DNA of 64,000 nt from Ammoniphilus resinae (GTDB lineage: Bacteria; Bacillota; Bacilli; Aneurinibacillales; RAOX-1), in NCBI RefSeq assembly GCF_017873965.1, contig NZ_JAGGKT010000003.1, forward strand, positions 221,040 to 285,039, given 5' to 3'. The notes under the pieces were generated by a model that was not told the DNA's origin, made no database searches, and saw only the letters and a list, made by a program, of their open reading frames with translations. A program made the position numbers and the translations under genes. This document shows positions 8,076 to 15,864 of the stretch, one piece after another; within the stretch, counting starts at the first letter, position 1, and each line of letters opens with the position of its first letter.

Positions 8076-8969
8076 TTGAAAAATGTCGAGAATGTGGAAT
8101 TTGGCGCCTGGCTGAGTATAGCTGCCTATATTTCCTTATCGATTTTCAAATTAATCATCGGATATCTTACCGAATCAAAAGCATTAACAGCTGATGGATT
8201 GAATAATTCTACGGATATTTTCCTTTCTGTCGCGATCTTGATCGGAATCCGAATATCTAGGAAACCGCCGGATGCAAACCATACGTATGGGCATACCAAA
8301 GCTGAATCGATAGCATCTTTGGTTGCCTCTTTTATCATGGTGAGTGTCGGGTTTAATATTATGCTGAAATCTTTTCGACAGATTTTTTTAGGTTCAGAGA
8401 TTACTATCCCGGATACGTTTGCTGCTTGGACAGCTGTTATTTGCGCAATCGTCATGTATTTCGTTTACCGCTATAATTATCGATTAGCTTTGCAAACCAA
8501 AAGCTCTGCTTTACTTTCTGCTGCAAAAGATAATCTTTCAGATGCATGGGTCAGTATTGGAGTGATGATTGGGATTATTGGTGCTCAGTTCGGTTTAATC
8601 TGGTTAGATCCGTTAGCAGCCTTAGTTGTCGGGATTTTAATTTGTAAAACAGCATGGACCATTTTTTGGGATTCAACCCATGTATTAACAGATGGGTTTG
8701 ATGAGGAGGAATTGTTGCAATACACAAAGACCGTCATGCAAATAAAAGGGGTTAGGGTAGTAGAAAGTATGAGAGCCCGTAACCAAGGGTCTGAAATATT
8801 TGTTGATGTAGTCATTCATATTGATCCCGATATTAGTATTATTCAAGGGCATCTTATTTGCGATAAAATTGAAAAGATAATGAGAGAAAAACACGCGGTG
8901 TCCAATGTGCATATTCATATTGAACCTTATATAGAACAGTTGGAAATGAAAAGAGAATCCATTAAATAA
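8076..8969 (+). CDS. Cation diffusion facilitator (probable Mn2+ or Zn2+ exporter)
   Basis: CDF transporter of 297 residues with six membrane segments and a cytoplasmic C-terminal domain (SEIFVDVVIHIDPD; NVHIHIEPY). The TM2 metal site reads ADGLNNSTD and TM5 has SAAKDNLSDAW, giving the Asn/Asp-rich pattern of the B. subtilis MneP/MneS manganese-efflux group rather than the HxxxD of zinc CDFs. A Mn2+ role would fit the Mn riboswitch 2 kb downstream, but substrate is inferred. The TTG at 8076 is preceded by AAGGGGTGA at good distance; an upstream TTG at 8031 has no ribosome site. Length then matches the family. Confidence 0.85.
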   Translation: MKNVENVEFGAWLSIAAYISLSIFKLIIGYLTESKALTADGLNNSTDIFLSVAILIGIRISRKPPDANHTYGHTKAESIASLVASFIMVSVGFNIMLKSFRQIFLGSEITIPDTFAAWTAVICAIVMYFVYRYNYRLALQTKSSALLSAAKDNLSDAWVSIGVMIGIIGAQFGLIWLDPLAALVVGILICKTAWTIFWDSTHVLTDGFDEEELLQYTKTVMQIKGVRVVESMRARNQGSEIFVDVVIHIDPDISIIQGHLICDKIEKIMREKHAVSNVHIHIEPYIEQLEMKRESIK

Positions 8970-9088
8970 AGGCGTGAAGTGTGATCAGGTATAATTGTTT
9001 GTCGTTTTTGTTAAAAGTGAAGATAGAAGTTGAAATTATGGTAGAATAGATTTTATGAATTTTACGCCAAAGAAGGGAGGCATCCCAA

Positions 9089-9553
9089 ATGAAGAAATTT
9101 TTTCTGCTATCGTTTGCGGCCTTATTGCTTGCTACGGGATGCAGCGGGTCTAGTGAACCTGAGCAATTAGTATCCATGCCTGTGTTAAAATATGAAGTAG
9201 GAAGCAGCGACTGGACGGCTTTGAACGCATTTTCACCGGGCGAAAATGTTTTGGAGGCTTATCAATTTGCCGTTGATCACCCAGAAGTTTTGGATTATAT
9301 GCCTTGCTATTGCGGTTGTTATGAATCAGACGGACACACGAGCAATACGCATTGCTTCGTTGACAAGGTAGAGGATAATGTTGCGGTTTTAGATAATATG
9401 GGACTTGGCTGAGGAATTTGTGTAGACATCGCCCGTGAGGCGAAACAGGAATTTGAAAAGGGGTCAGACCTTAAAACTATACGTGAGAATATTGATAAAA
9501 AATATGGAGGGAACGGTATAAAATCTACCCCAACACCGTTACCAAACACTTAA
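9089..9553 (+). CDS. PCYCGC-motif lipoprotein with in-frame UGA: candidate selenoprotein or nonsense mutant
   Basis: Read to the UGA at 9410-9412 this is a 107-residue lipoprotein (signal peptide with lipobox LATGC, then MPCYCGCYESDGH and HCFVD). In the same frame the sequence continues for 46 codons to TAA at 9551: GICVDIAREAKQEFEKG, then SDLKTIRENIDKKYGG. That tail matches the conserved C-terminal part of the PCYCGC family, whose usual pattern is Cys-Gly-x-Cys-(L/x)-(E/D)-I-A. The UGA stands exactly at the first Cys of that motif (U-G-I-C). A 5-bp stem (TCGCC 9429-9433 / GGCGA 9439-9443) with a CGTGA loop begins 21 nt after the start of coding downstream of UGA, in the range reported for bacterial SECIS loops. 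AAGGGAGG precedes ATG 9089. The alternative is a Cys-to-stop mutation. The family's biochemical role is not known. Confidence 0.8.
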
Positions 9554-9561
9554 AATATTTC

Positions 9562-9590
9562 TTTACTCAAGGTTTTGAGTAGTGTATTAT
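9562..9590 (+). promoter_or_regulatory. Possible sigma-A promoter of the CPA2 antiporter leader
   Basis: TTTACT at 9562-9567, 17-nt spacer, TATTAT at 9585-9590. It would produce a leader containing the two terminator hairpins that follow. Confidence 0.45.
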
Positions 9591-9621
9591 TAGCAATTGT
9601 CATTTCATATTGATTTACTTG

Positions 9622-9659
9622 GAGGAGTCTGTCACCTGGAGACTTCTCTGTCTTTTTTT
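9622..9659 (+). terminator. First terminator/attenuator hairpin ahead of the CPA2 antiporter
   Basis: Stem GAGGAGTCT / AGACTTCTC with a 9-nt loop, followed by TGTCTTTTTTT. The sequence TTGGAGGAG-Y-CTGTCAC here recurs in the leader at 48215. Confidence 0.65.
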
Positions 9660-9700
9660 AGGAGTCCTGAGGTTTAGGGCTCCTTTTTATTTTTTTTTTG
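9660..9700 (+). terminator. Second terminator hairpin ahead of the CPA2 antiporter
   Basis: Stem GGAGTCCT / AGGGCTCC (one G-T pair) followed by a very T-rich tract. It directly follows the first hairpin. Confidence 0.75.
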
Positions 9701-9766
9701 GAAGGCCACAAGCTTTACTTATAAGAGAAACAAGGAGTGACACAATATAGAAGAGGAGTTGGAGCT

Positions 9767-10903
9767 ATGTTGATTTTTGAATTAGCTATTATTTTGTTAG
9801 CTTCCAAATTGGCAGGGGAGCTAAGCGTTAAGTTAGGACAACCTTCTGTTTTAGGCAAACTGTTGATTGGAATTGTACTAGGACCTTCTGTATTAGGATT
9901 GGTTAATGATACAGAAATTCTAAGTGAGATCAGTCAGGTTGGGGTTATTTTACTCATGTTTATTGCTGGACTGGAAACAGATGTAGAGGAATTTAAACGG
10001 ACCGGGAAAGCTTCGACATATGTAGGTGTGGCAGGAATTATCGTCCCCTTGATAGTTGGTTATTTAGCCGGGGAAATGATGAGCTTGTCTCACTTGGAGT
10101 CCTTATTTTTAGGGTTGTTACTTTCCGCGACTAGTGTTAGCATCTCTGTTCAAGCACTTAAAGAATTAGGGAAGTTAAAATCAAGGGAAGGAACGACGAT
10201 CCTTGGTGCTGCTGTAATTGACGATATCTTGGTGATTATCGCCCTTGCTTTTGTGATGAGCCTTGCAGGTGGGGATGTGAACCTAGGAACTATTGTGCTA
10301 AAAAAAGTGATCTTTTTTGCAGTGGCACTCTTACTTGGATGGAAGGCAGTCCCTTGGTTATTAAAATTATTTGCGCCATTGCGTGTAACAGAGTCAATCG
10401 TTTCTGCCGGATTGATCCTTTGCTTTTTCTTCGCATATCTTGCAGAATATGCAGGCGTGGCAGCTATCATAGGCTCTTATATTGCAGGGGTATCCATCAG
10501 TTTGACTAATTATAAAGAGCAAGTATTTGAAAGGGTGGAAACTATAAGTTATTCTTTATTTGTACCCGTATTCTTTACATCCATTGGCGTTGCAGCAGAA
10601 TTTACAGGGGTTTTTGAGCATTTGGGGTTAATTGGTTTTCTTAGTCTTTTAGCGATTTTGACGAAGCTTTTGGGTTCTGCAATTGGAGCGAAATTGGCGG
10701 GTTTTCAGTGGAAAAGCTCATTAGGGATTGGATCAGCCATGGTTTCACGTGGTGAGGTTGCTCTTATAATTGCTGCGATTGGCTTAGAAAGCAGTTTACT
10801 CACTCAAGAACTTTTTGCTGTTGTTGTTGTCGTTATTTTGGTGACGACCATTGTGACACCTCCTATGATGAAATTATTTTTATCAGAGAAAGAAAAGGCT
10901 TGA
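9767..10903 (+). CDS. CPA2-family monovalent cation/proton antiporter
   Basis: Integral membrane protein of 378 residues, 12 to 13 hydrophobic segments, of the NapA/GerN/KefB-like CPA2 family that exchanges Na+ or K+ for protons. The motif GAAVIDDILVI carries the paired acidic residues of the transport site; LLMFIAGLETDVEEF and SIGVAAEF are also family signatures. No TrkA nucleotide-binding domain is attached, unlike the second CPA2 protein at 50450. GAGGAG about 8 nt before ATG 9767 favours this start over a GTG at 9737. The tandem terminators upstream suggest attenuation. GerN-type antiporters can function in spore germination, which would fit the genome, but this is inference. Confidence 0.88.
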   Translation: MLIFELAIILLASKLAGELSVKLGQPSVLGKLLIGIVLGPSVLGLVNDTEILSEISQVGVILLMFIAGLETDVEEFKRTGKASTYVGVAGIIVPLIVGYLAGEMMSLSHLESLFLGLLLSATSVSISVQALKELGKLKSREGTTILGAAVIDDILVIIALAFVMSLAGGDVNLGTIVLKKVIFFAVALLLGWKAVPWLLKLFAPLRVTESIVSAGLILCFFFAYLAEYAGVAAIIGSYIAGVSISLTNYKEQVFERVETISYSLFVPVFFTSIGVAAEFTGVFEHLGLIGFLSLLAILTKLLGSAIGAKLAGFQWKSSLGIGSAMVSRGEVALIIAAIGLESSLLTQELFAVVVVVILVTTIVTPPMMKLFLSEKEKA

Positions 10904-10952
10904 CGGTAAGTGCGAAAGTGTTTATGATTAAATTAAGTTAAATAAGAGTTCC

Positions 10953-11075
10953 TTTAAAGGGGAGTAGCTAGGACAGCAAAGTCGTCATTTCGGGATCATG
11001 ATCCTCGGCTTTGTTGGCAACCTTGATGTTGTTTGCGAGACCTTTACCATATGGGTAAAGGTCTTTATTATTTTT
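10953..11075 (+). ncRNA. Mn2+ riboswitch (yybP-ykoY motif) with first terminator
   Basis: The leader shows the conserved yybP-ykoY elements: AAAGGGGAGTAGC at 10956, AAAGTCGTCATTTCG, CGGCTTTGTTGGC and GCGAGACCTTT. The closing helix pairs AAAGG with CCTTT. The same 3-prime strand also forms a terminator, AGACCTTTACC (11038-11048) with GGTAAAGGTCT (11054-11064) and a T-rich tail. Metal binding would stabilise the aptamer and prevent termination, an ON switch. The motif is an established Mn2+ sensor and commonly precedes TerC-family and other metal transport genes, as here. Confidence 0.93.
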
Positions 11076-11114
11076 ATGGCCTTTACCAAACAGGTAAAGG
11101 CCATTTTTATTTTT
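11076..11114 (+). terminator. Second, near-duplicate terminator hairpin in the Mn riboswitch leader
   Basis: Perfect stem ATGGCCTTTACC / GGTAAAGGCCAT with a short loop and TTTTTATTTTT. Its core CCTTTACC...GGTAAAGG repeats the core of the preceding terminator, so the two could also cross-pair. It ends at the ribosome site of the TerC gene. Confidence 0.8.
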
Positions 11115-11129
11115 AAAGGGGGATAATAA

Positions 11130-11810
11130 ATGGAATTTTTGTCAACAGATTTTTTATCAGCGTTATTAGCAATCGTCGTTATTGATTTAGTATTGGCGGG
11201 AGATAATGCCATTGTCATTGGTCTTGCAGCCCGAGCTTTGCCGAAGGCACAGCAAAAGAAGGTCATTGTATGGGGAACAGTTGGGGCCATTATCGTTCGT
11301 TCATTATTAACCTTAGCTGTCGTCTGGCTTTTGCAGATTCCAGGACTGTTGCTCGCAGGAGGCTTGTTGCTTGTTTGGATTGCTTATAAACTGTTAGTAG
11401 AAGAAAAGGGACATGAAGATATGAAGGCTGGTGCGACCATGGCTAGCGCAATTAAAACAATAATTGTCGCTGATACAGTGATGGGATTGGATAACGTCCT
11501 TGCTGTTGCCGGGGCTGCACATGGCAGTTTCCTGCTGGTCGTATTAGGACTTTTGATTAGTGTTCCGATTGTGGTCTGGGGAAGTACGATCATCTTAAAA
11601 TGGGTGGATCGCTTTCCAGCTATTATCTATATTGGGGCTGGTGTATTAGTTTGGACTGCGTCCAAGATGATCGTTGAAGAACCGATTGTCGCTGGTGTCT
11701 TCGCAGGAAATCCCATTCTTAAATGGACTTTTAGTATTGTATTAATAGCAGGTGTTCTTATCCTGGGGAAGAAAAAAAATCAAACAAAGGTTGTAGAGCA
11801 AGCTTCTTAA
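11130..11810 (+). CDS. TerC/YjbE-family integral membrane protein (Mn2+ handling)
   Basis: TerC-superfamily membrane protein of 226 residues with about seven hydrophobic segments. Conserved acidic motifs are visible: VIDLVLAGDNAIVIGL near residue 20 and VADTVMGLDNVLAVAG near residue 120, the twin (L/M)xGDNA / (L/M)DNxLA signatures expected to bind metal. B. subtilis relatives (MeeF, MeeY) export Mn2+ or supply it to exoenzymes. The Mn2+ riboswitch directly upstream supports this role. AAAGGGGG 7 nt upstream sets ATG 11130. A hairpin follows the gene. Confidence 0.92.
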   Translation: MEFLSTDFLSALLAIVVIDLVLAGDNAIVIGLAARALPKAQQKKVIVWGTVGAIIVRSLLTLAVVWLLQIPGLLLAGGLLLVWIAYKLLVEEKGHEDMKAGATMASAIKTIIVADTVMGLDNVLAVAGAAHGSFLLVVLGLLISVPIVVWGSTIILKWVDRFPAIIYIGAGVLVWTASKMIVEEPIVAGVFAGNPILKWTFSIVLIAGVLILGKKKNQTKVVEQAS

Positions 11811-12189
11811 AACTTGTATCCATAAAGGGTATTGCTCTCTCCTCTCCTTTAAAGGAATAAAAGCAACCATCAAAAGGCCTCCAATCTTGGGAGGTCTTTT
11901 GTATTCGACAAAAAACTTTCTTTTTAGTTTGTTATGACAAACTTAACTGGAGTAAGTGACGGCGCTGGAAACTTATGCTAGACTTTACCTATAATGAAAA
12001 CTTCCATCAAGAGAGTGTGATTCCAATATCCACATTGATGGTTAGTTGCACATACCTTGGCTTTTGTGGGCAGTTTATCCCCAGCTAACTTACTTTATTT
12101 CGTAAAGTTTTAAAGGGGGGATTCTGCCTGTTCATACCTAAATAAAGTACTGCTGACGGATTCGGATTCATTTTTAGGAGGTGGGGGAC
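11811..12189 (+). other. Intergenic stretch ahead of tetR: hairpins, no gene
   Basis: After the TerC terminator there is a possible -10 box (TATAAT 11990-11995) without a good -35. A stem GTTAGTTG (12041-12048) / CAGCTAAC (12082-12089) encloses a smaller GC hairpin. No riboswitch class that I know matches. No open frame with a ribosome site is visible. Confidence 0.4.
11872..11900 (+). terminator. Terminator after the TerC gene
   Basis: Stem AAAAGGCCTCC / GGAGGTCTTTT with one G-T pair; the stem itself supplies the T run. Confidence 0.65.
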
Positions 12190-12822
12190 ATGGCGTTTGC
12201 CCATTTCAGGCGGCTTTCAGATGAGAAACAACGTGATATTTTGAACGCCTCACTGGAAGAGTTTGTGCAGTATGGTTATGATATGGCCTCAACAAATCGG
12301 ATTGTTGAGAGGGCTGGTATTGCTAAGGGAACCTTATTTAAATACTTTTCCAATAAAGAAACCTTGTTTTTATATCTTTGTGAGCAATGTGCAGAGGAAA
12401 TTGCCTATAGTTACGAAGAACAGCTCGATGATTTGCCGAATGATTTTATCCAGGCGATCAAGAGAATTGCCTTCTGTGAAATCACCTTATCGACGGAAAG
12501 ACCAGAACTTTTTTATCTTTTCCAGCACATGGCTAAGCATCCTGGGCACCCGGTATACAGAAAGGTGATTGATCGGGACCGCGAAAAGACAAGTTTAGTA
12601 ATGCAACGATTAATTCAATTGCTAGCTAAAAAACGTTTAAAAGAAGGCGTTTCTCTTGAAAGAATTTTGTTATTGATGACATGGGTGATAGAAGGTTTGA
12701 AACAAAAGATTTTTCTTGATACTGAGGGGATGAAGCAGATGACGAAGGAAGAATGGGACTGCTATGTGCAAGAAGAGTTAAATCAAACCTTTGATCTATT
12801 GAAGTGTGGTATATTCTCATAG
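12190..12822 (+). CDS. TetR/AcrR-family transcriptional regulator
   Basis: Repressor of 210 residues. The N-terminal helix-turn-helix lies at about residues 10-56: ILNASLEEFVQYGYDMAST, RIVERAGIAKGTLFKYFSNK; the remainder is an all-helical ligand domain typical of TetR proteins that sense hydrophobic compounds. AGGAGGTG at 12176-12183 sets ATG 12190 rather than the GTG inside that ribosome site. No efflux or metabolic partner is adjacent; the next gene in the same direction is a c-di-GMP protein 47 nt away. It may autoregulate through the structured region upstream. The ligand is unknown. Confidence 0.85.
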   Translation: MAFAHFRRLSDEKQRDILNASLEEFVQYGYDMASTNRIVERAGIAKGTLFKYFSNKETLFLYLCEQCAEEIAYSYEEQLDDLPNDFIQAIKRIAFCEITLSTERPELFYLFQHMAKHPGHPVYRKVIDRDREKTSLVMQRLIQLLAKKRLKEGVSLERILLLMTWVIEGLKQKIFLDTEGMKQMTKEEWDCYVQEELNQTFDLLKCGIFS

Positions 12823-12869
12823 CTCACATCCCGAATGCGGGATTTCCATCAGCATGAAAAGGGGGCAAG

Positions 12870-14615
12870 ATGACTATTTCTTCCACGGTTGCGGCGAAAA
12901 AGAAAAGGAAAGCGAAGAGAGTAATCTTCAATAAAGTCACACCATCTTCTCAAAGGTATTTACAAAATATTTTCGACAGCTTCCCCCTTGTTGTGTGGTC
13001 GATTAGTATTACCTCTAAGGATGGGCCACAGTTTTCCCTCACCTGTGAACAGGTTTTGGGGTATACAGCTGATGATTTCAGAAGGGATCAAGGCTTATTT
13101 AAGCGGAGAGTGCATCCTGAAGATCTGAAAGAGGTTCAGCGTGGTTTTGAACAGCTGTTGCATGGATTCCCTGTAGAATGTCACTACCGTTTTCTACATC
13201 CAAATGGATCAACGATATGGATCTATGATCGGACTATCCCTGTTTTTGATGAGCATGGGGGGATAATTCGTTTAGATGGGGTATTGATGGATGTCAGTAG
13301 GCAAAGGCACGAAGAATTAAGAATAGCCGACCTTTCACGCATTGACCAAGCTACAGGACTTCCAAACAGCCGCGTGTTTCGTGAAGATTTAAGACGAATG
13401 CTGTCTACCCATGGGAATTCGAAACTAGCGGTCTTACTGATGAAATTGCTTCGTTATAATCAAGTGAACGATGCGCTCGGTCGCAAGGATGGGGATTGTT
13501 TACTGCAGATAGTCACCCAGCTGTTGCAAAAAGATACATCTTCACACCCCCTCTACAGACTTCAAGAGGACGAATTTGGAACAATTGTAACGGATGCAAA
13601 TGTTAGTGAATTAGAACAATGGATGGTCCGTCTTCAGGACCAGTTTGAACAACCTTTTAAACTAAAAGATTATCTTGTTTATTTTCCTATACATATAGGG
13701 ATGGCAATTTCTCCTGATGATGCAGCGGAATCAGAATCCCTCTTACAACTGGCAGAAATCACTTTGCATGAAACAGAGCGGGCAAACGAAAAAATTCGGC
13801 GCTATCGTCCGGGGATGAAGAAAATTTTGCAGCAGAGATTAAAGCTTGAGGGTGAACTTAGCAAAGCAGTCAGCGAAAACTCCTTTATTTTAAATTATCA
13901 ACCCCAAATTAATTCGCTGACAGGGGAGTGGGTAGGGATCGAGGCGCTTGTCCGCTGGAAGCATCCAGAAAGGGGAATTGTTCCGCCCAAGGATTTCATT
14001 CCCATGGCAGAAGAAACAGGGCTTATCGTTCCCATTGGAAAATGGGTGTTGGAGACAGCTTGCAAGCAAAATAAAGCTTGGCAAGAGGCTGGTTTGCCAG
14101 CTATTCCTATATCCGTGAATCTCTCGATGAAACAGTTCATCCAGGAGAATTTAGTGCAAACTGTAGCTCAGGTTCTAAAGGATAGCGGTCTTGAGCCGAA
14201 GTATTTAAATCTCGAGATCACGGAAAGTATGACTGTAAATGTGGAATTTGCCCTAGAGAAGATAAAGAAGCTCAAGGAATTAAATATATGTATTAATTTG
14301 GATGATTTTGGAATTGGGTATAGTTCTTTTAGTTATTTGCAGCGTTTCCCTTTGGATAAAATCAAAATTGATCAGTTTTTTGTTCGGAATATTAAGCAAC
14401 AGGCTAATGGGGAGGCTATCCTTCAAACCATTATCATGATGGCACACAAGATGAATCTAACAGTTTTGGCAGAGGGTGTAGAGACTGTAGAACAGCTGGA
14501 ATTTTTAAAGGAGAATCAGTGCTTTGAAATCCAGGGTTATTTGATTAGTCCGCCTGTTCCCGCGGAAGAACTAACAGCACAGCTTATAGCAACAGGGAAC
14601 GTACATATGAAATAG
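12870..14615 (+). CDS. PAS-GGDEF-EAL protein, probable c-di-GMP phosphodiesterase
   Basis: Cytoplasmic signalling protein of 581 residues without membrane segments: basic N-terminus, PAS domain (about 25-145, with a PAC-like [13 protein letters not shown]), GGDEF domain (about 155-310) and EAL domain (about 325-575). The GGDEF signature is degenerate, QEDEF at 232-236, so cyclase activity is unlikely. The EAL domain keeps EALVRW (358-), [33 protein letters not shown] and QGYLISPP, i.e. the metal and catalytic acids, so it should hydrolyse c-di-GMP to pGpG. Such proteins promote motility over biofilm formation. The PAS domain presumably senses a ligand. No other c-di-GMP gene lies nearby. Confidence 0.9.
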   Translation: MTISSTVAAKKKRKAKRVIFNKVTPSSQRYLQNIFDSFPLVVWSISITSKDGPQFSLTCEQVLGYTADDFRRDQGLFKRRVHPEDLKEVQRGFEQLLHGFPVECHYRFLHPNGSTIWIYDRTIPVFDEHGGIIRLDGVLMDVSRQRHEELRIADLSRIDQATGLPNSRVFREDLRRMLSTHGNSKLAVLLMKLLRYNQVNDALGRKDGDCLLQIVTQLLQKDTSSHPLYRLQEDEFGTIVTDANVSELEQWMVRLQDQFEQPFKLKDYLVYFPIHIGMAISPDDAAESESLLQLAEITLHETERANEKIRRYRPGMKKILQQRLKLEGELSKAVSENSFILNYQPQINSLTGEWVGIEALVRWKHPERGIVPPKDFIPMAEETGLIVPIGKWVLETACKQNKAWQEAGLPAIPISVNLSMKQFIQENLVQTVAQVLKDSGLEPKYLNLEITESMTVNVEFALEKIKKLKELNICINLDDFGIGYSSFSYLQRFPLDKIKIDQFFVRNIKQQANGEAILQTIIMMAHKMNLTVLAEGVETVEQLEFLKENQCFEIQGYLISPPVPAEELTAQLIATGNVHMK

Positions 14616-14768
14616 CCTATTCAGTAGTAGTACAAAACCTGGAACACATATAGTAAGAAGGAGGGACGATAGAGCCAAGATCAAGCAAATGGCCCTAAAG
14701 GACAACGATGAAGGGTTGATTATGAAACGGAGTTCACAAACCGAAAGATGAAGGAGGCTTGTGTCTAC

Positions 14769-15608
14769 ATGATTCAAATTGCGGAATCAACCATAGACAT
14801 TCATTCACTTCTAAATCAATGGCCATTAAATCGGTTTCAGAACCAAATCGTTCGGAAAATGGCAGCAAGTCATATCACTTATCGGTATGCGTCCATTCAA
14901 CATTTAATGTTTGAATTGCGTGTGAGAGGGTACATAGTTGAAGCTGCTCAAGCGCTAGAAAAAAGTGATGCGGGATTTGCAAATTTTAAGAATGCCCGCT
15001 GCAATCCATCGTTTTGGCGATTGACAGAAGAGGGGGGATTTCGAATTAGAAATGAAGTCGCTCCATCTTTAGGTATTCTAGATATCTTTCAAGATGGTGA
15101 ACGATATGCTTTCGAATGCACAACTGCAATTGTGATTGTCTTGTATAAAGCAGTGCTAGATGCACTGGGGAGCGATATATTTGATTCGCTATTTGCTGGC
15201 CTCTACCTTTGGAATGGAAATTATGATAAAGATCTAGGGCTAAATAAATCCTATGAATTCGATGAGCTGCCGGGAGATGTTCGATACATCAAGAATCCCC
15301 AGGTAGATCCTGACGAAATGGAATGGCAGGGAGAAAACCTTGTTGTTTTAGGTGAGGGGAGTTATTACGGACACGGCATAGGGATTGGGGCTGTACAGAA
15401 CATGATCGCAGAATTAAACCGCCATCGTGTCCCTAATGCCGTGGAATCCGCTTATTTGGTAGGGGAGGTTCTCAGGCCAGACTTTCAATACTTATCCTCC
15501 TATGGAAATAGGCAACAAGTCCATTTTGTCCTCGGACCGAATCATCAAGTTGTATGGGATCATTTACTTGTGGCACAGATTGGCTCCCAAGTATTCATTT
15601 ATATCTAA
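14769..15608 (+). CDS. tgl: Protein-glutamine gamma-glutamyltransferase (spore coat transglutaminase)
   Basis: Tgl cross-links spore coat proteins through epsilon-(gamma-glutamyl)lysine bonds in the mother cell late in sporulation. The 279-residue protein carries the catalytic segment YAFECTTAIVIVLYKA, with the Cys in the position of the B. subtilis Tgl nucleophile, and later GEGSYYGHGIGIG and NVV-free C-terminal strands typical of the family. AAGGAGG (14751-14757) lies 11 nt before ATG 14769; an upstream in-frame ATG at 14748 overlaps it. A CATATAGTA at 14647-14655 resembles a sigma-K -10 element, but no suitable -35 was found. A terminator follows. Confidence 0.9.
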   Translation: MIQIAESTIDIHSLLNQWPLNRFQNQIVRKMAASHITYRYASIQHLMFELRVRGYIVEAAQALEKSDAGFANFKNARCNPSFWRLTEEGGFRIRNEVAPSLGILDIFQDGERYAFECTTAIVIVLYKAVLDALGSDIFDSLFAGLYLWNGNYDKDLGLNKSYEFDELPGDVRYIKNPQVDPDEMEWQGENLVVLGEGSYYGHGIGIGAVQNMIAELNRHRVPNAVESAYLVGEVLRPDFQYLSSYGNRQQVHFVLGPNHQVVWDHLLVAQIGSQVFIYI

Positions 15609-15674
15609 AACGACAAACTTCGTCCAAACCACTCTTACATTTTAAGCATAAAATAGATTACCCAAAGGTCCTGC

Positions 15675-15699
15675 GAGCCATTTTTCTGGCTCTTTTTTT
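15675..15699 (+). terminator. Intrinsic terminator of tgl
   Basis: Stem GAGCCA / TGGCTC, 6-nt T-rich loop and seven T residues. Confidence 0.8.
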
Positions 15700-15709
15700 G
15701 ATGGATATT

Positions 15710-15862
15710 TTATTTTTGTTCTCGGATTAAAAGCATGAAAGAAACCACCAATCCACTGATAAAGCAGGAAATAGTAATTTTCCAATCAAAGGCTGAAAAC
15801 GACAGTAATGTAGAGAAAAAGGTGAAAAGAAGCCAAATGAGTGACTCTTTATTTTTCTTCAT
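15710..15862 (-). CDS. Small membrane protein downstream of spoIIP
   Basis: A 50-codon frame begins 2 nt after the spoIIP stop codon on the same strand. It encodes a basic N-terminus (MKKNKES) and two hydrophobic segments (LIWLLFTFFSTLLSF and ISCFISGLVVSFMLL), ending LIREQK. No strong ribosome site precedes it, so translation would depend on coupling to spoIIP. I do not recognise the family. The frame could be fortuitous, but its close spacing and membrane-protein composition support a real gene. Confidence 0.5.
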   Translation of the reverse strand: MKKNKESLIWLLFTFFSTLLSFSAFDWKITISCFISGLVVSFMLLIREQK

Positions 15863-15864
15863 CG

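Noticed and set aside
9460..9470. GGGGTCAGACC inside the PCYCGC gene, identical to the REP-like arm
   Set aside because: It encodes KGSDLK, which aligns with the conserved family tail, so it is native coding sequence and the 11-nt match is probably chance.
9410..9553. A separate small gene after the PCYCGC stop
   Set aside because: No start codon with a ribosome site lies between 9412 and the conserved GICVDIA segment; the segment completes the family domain in the same frame.
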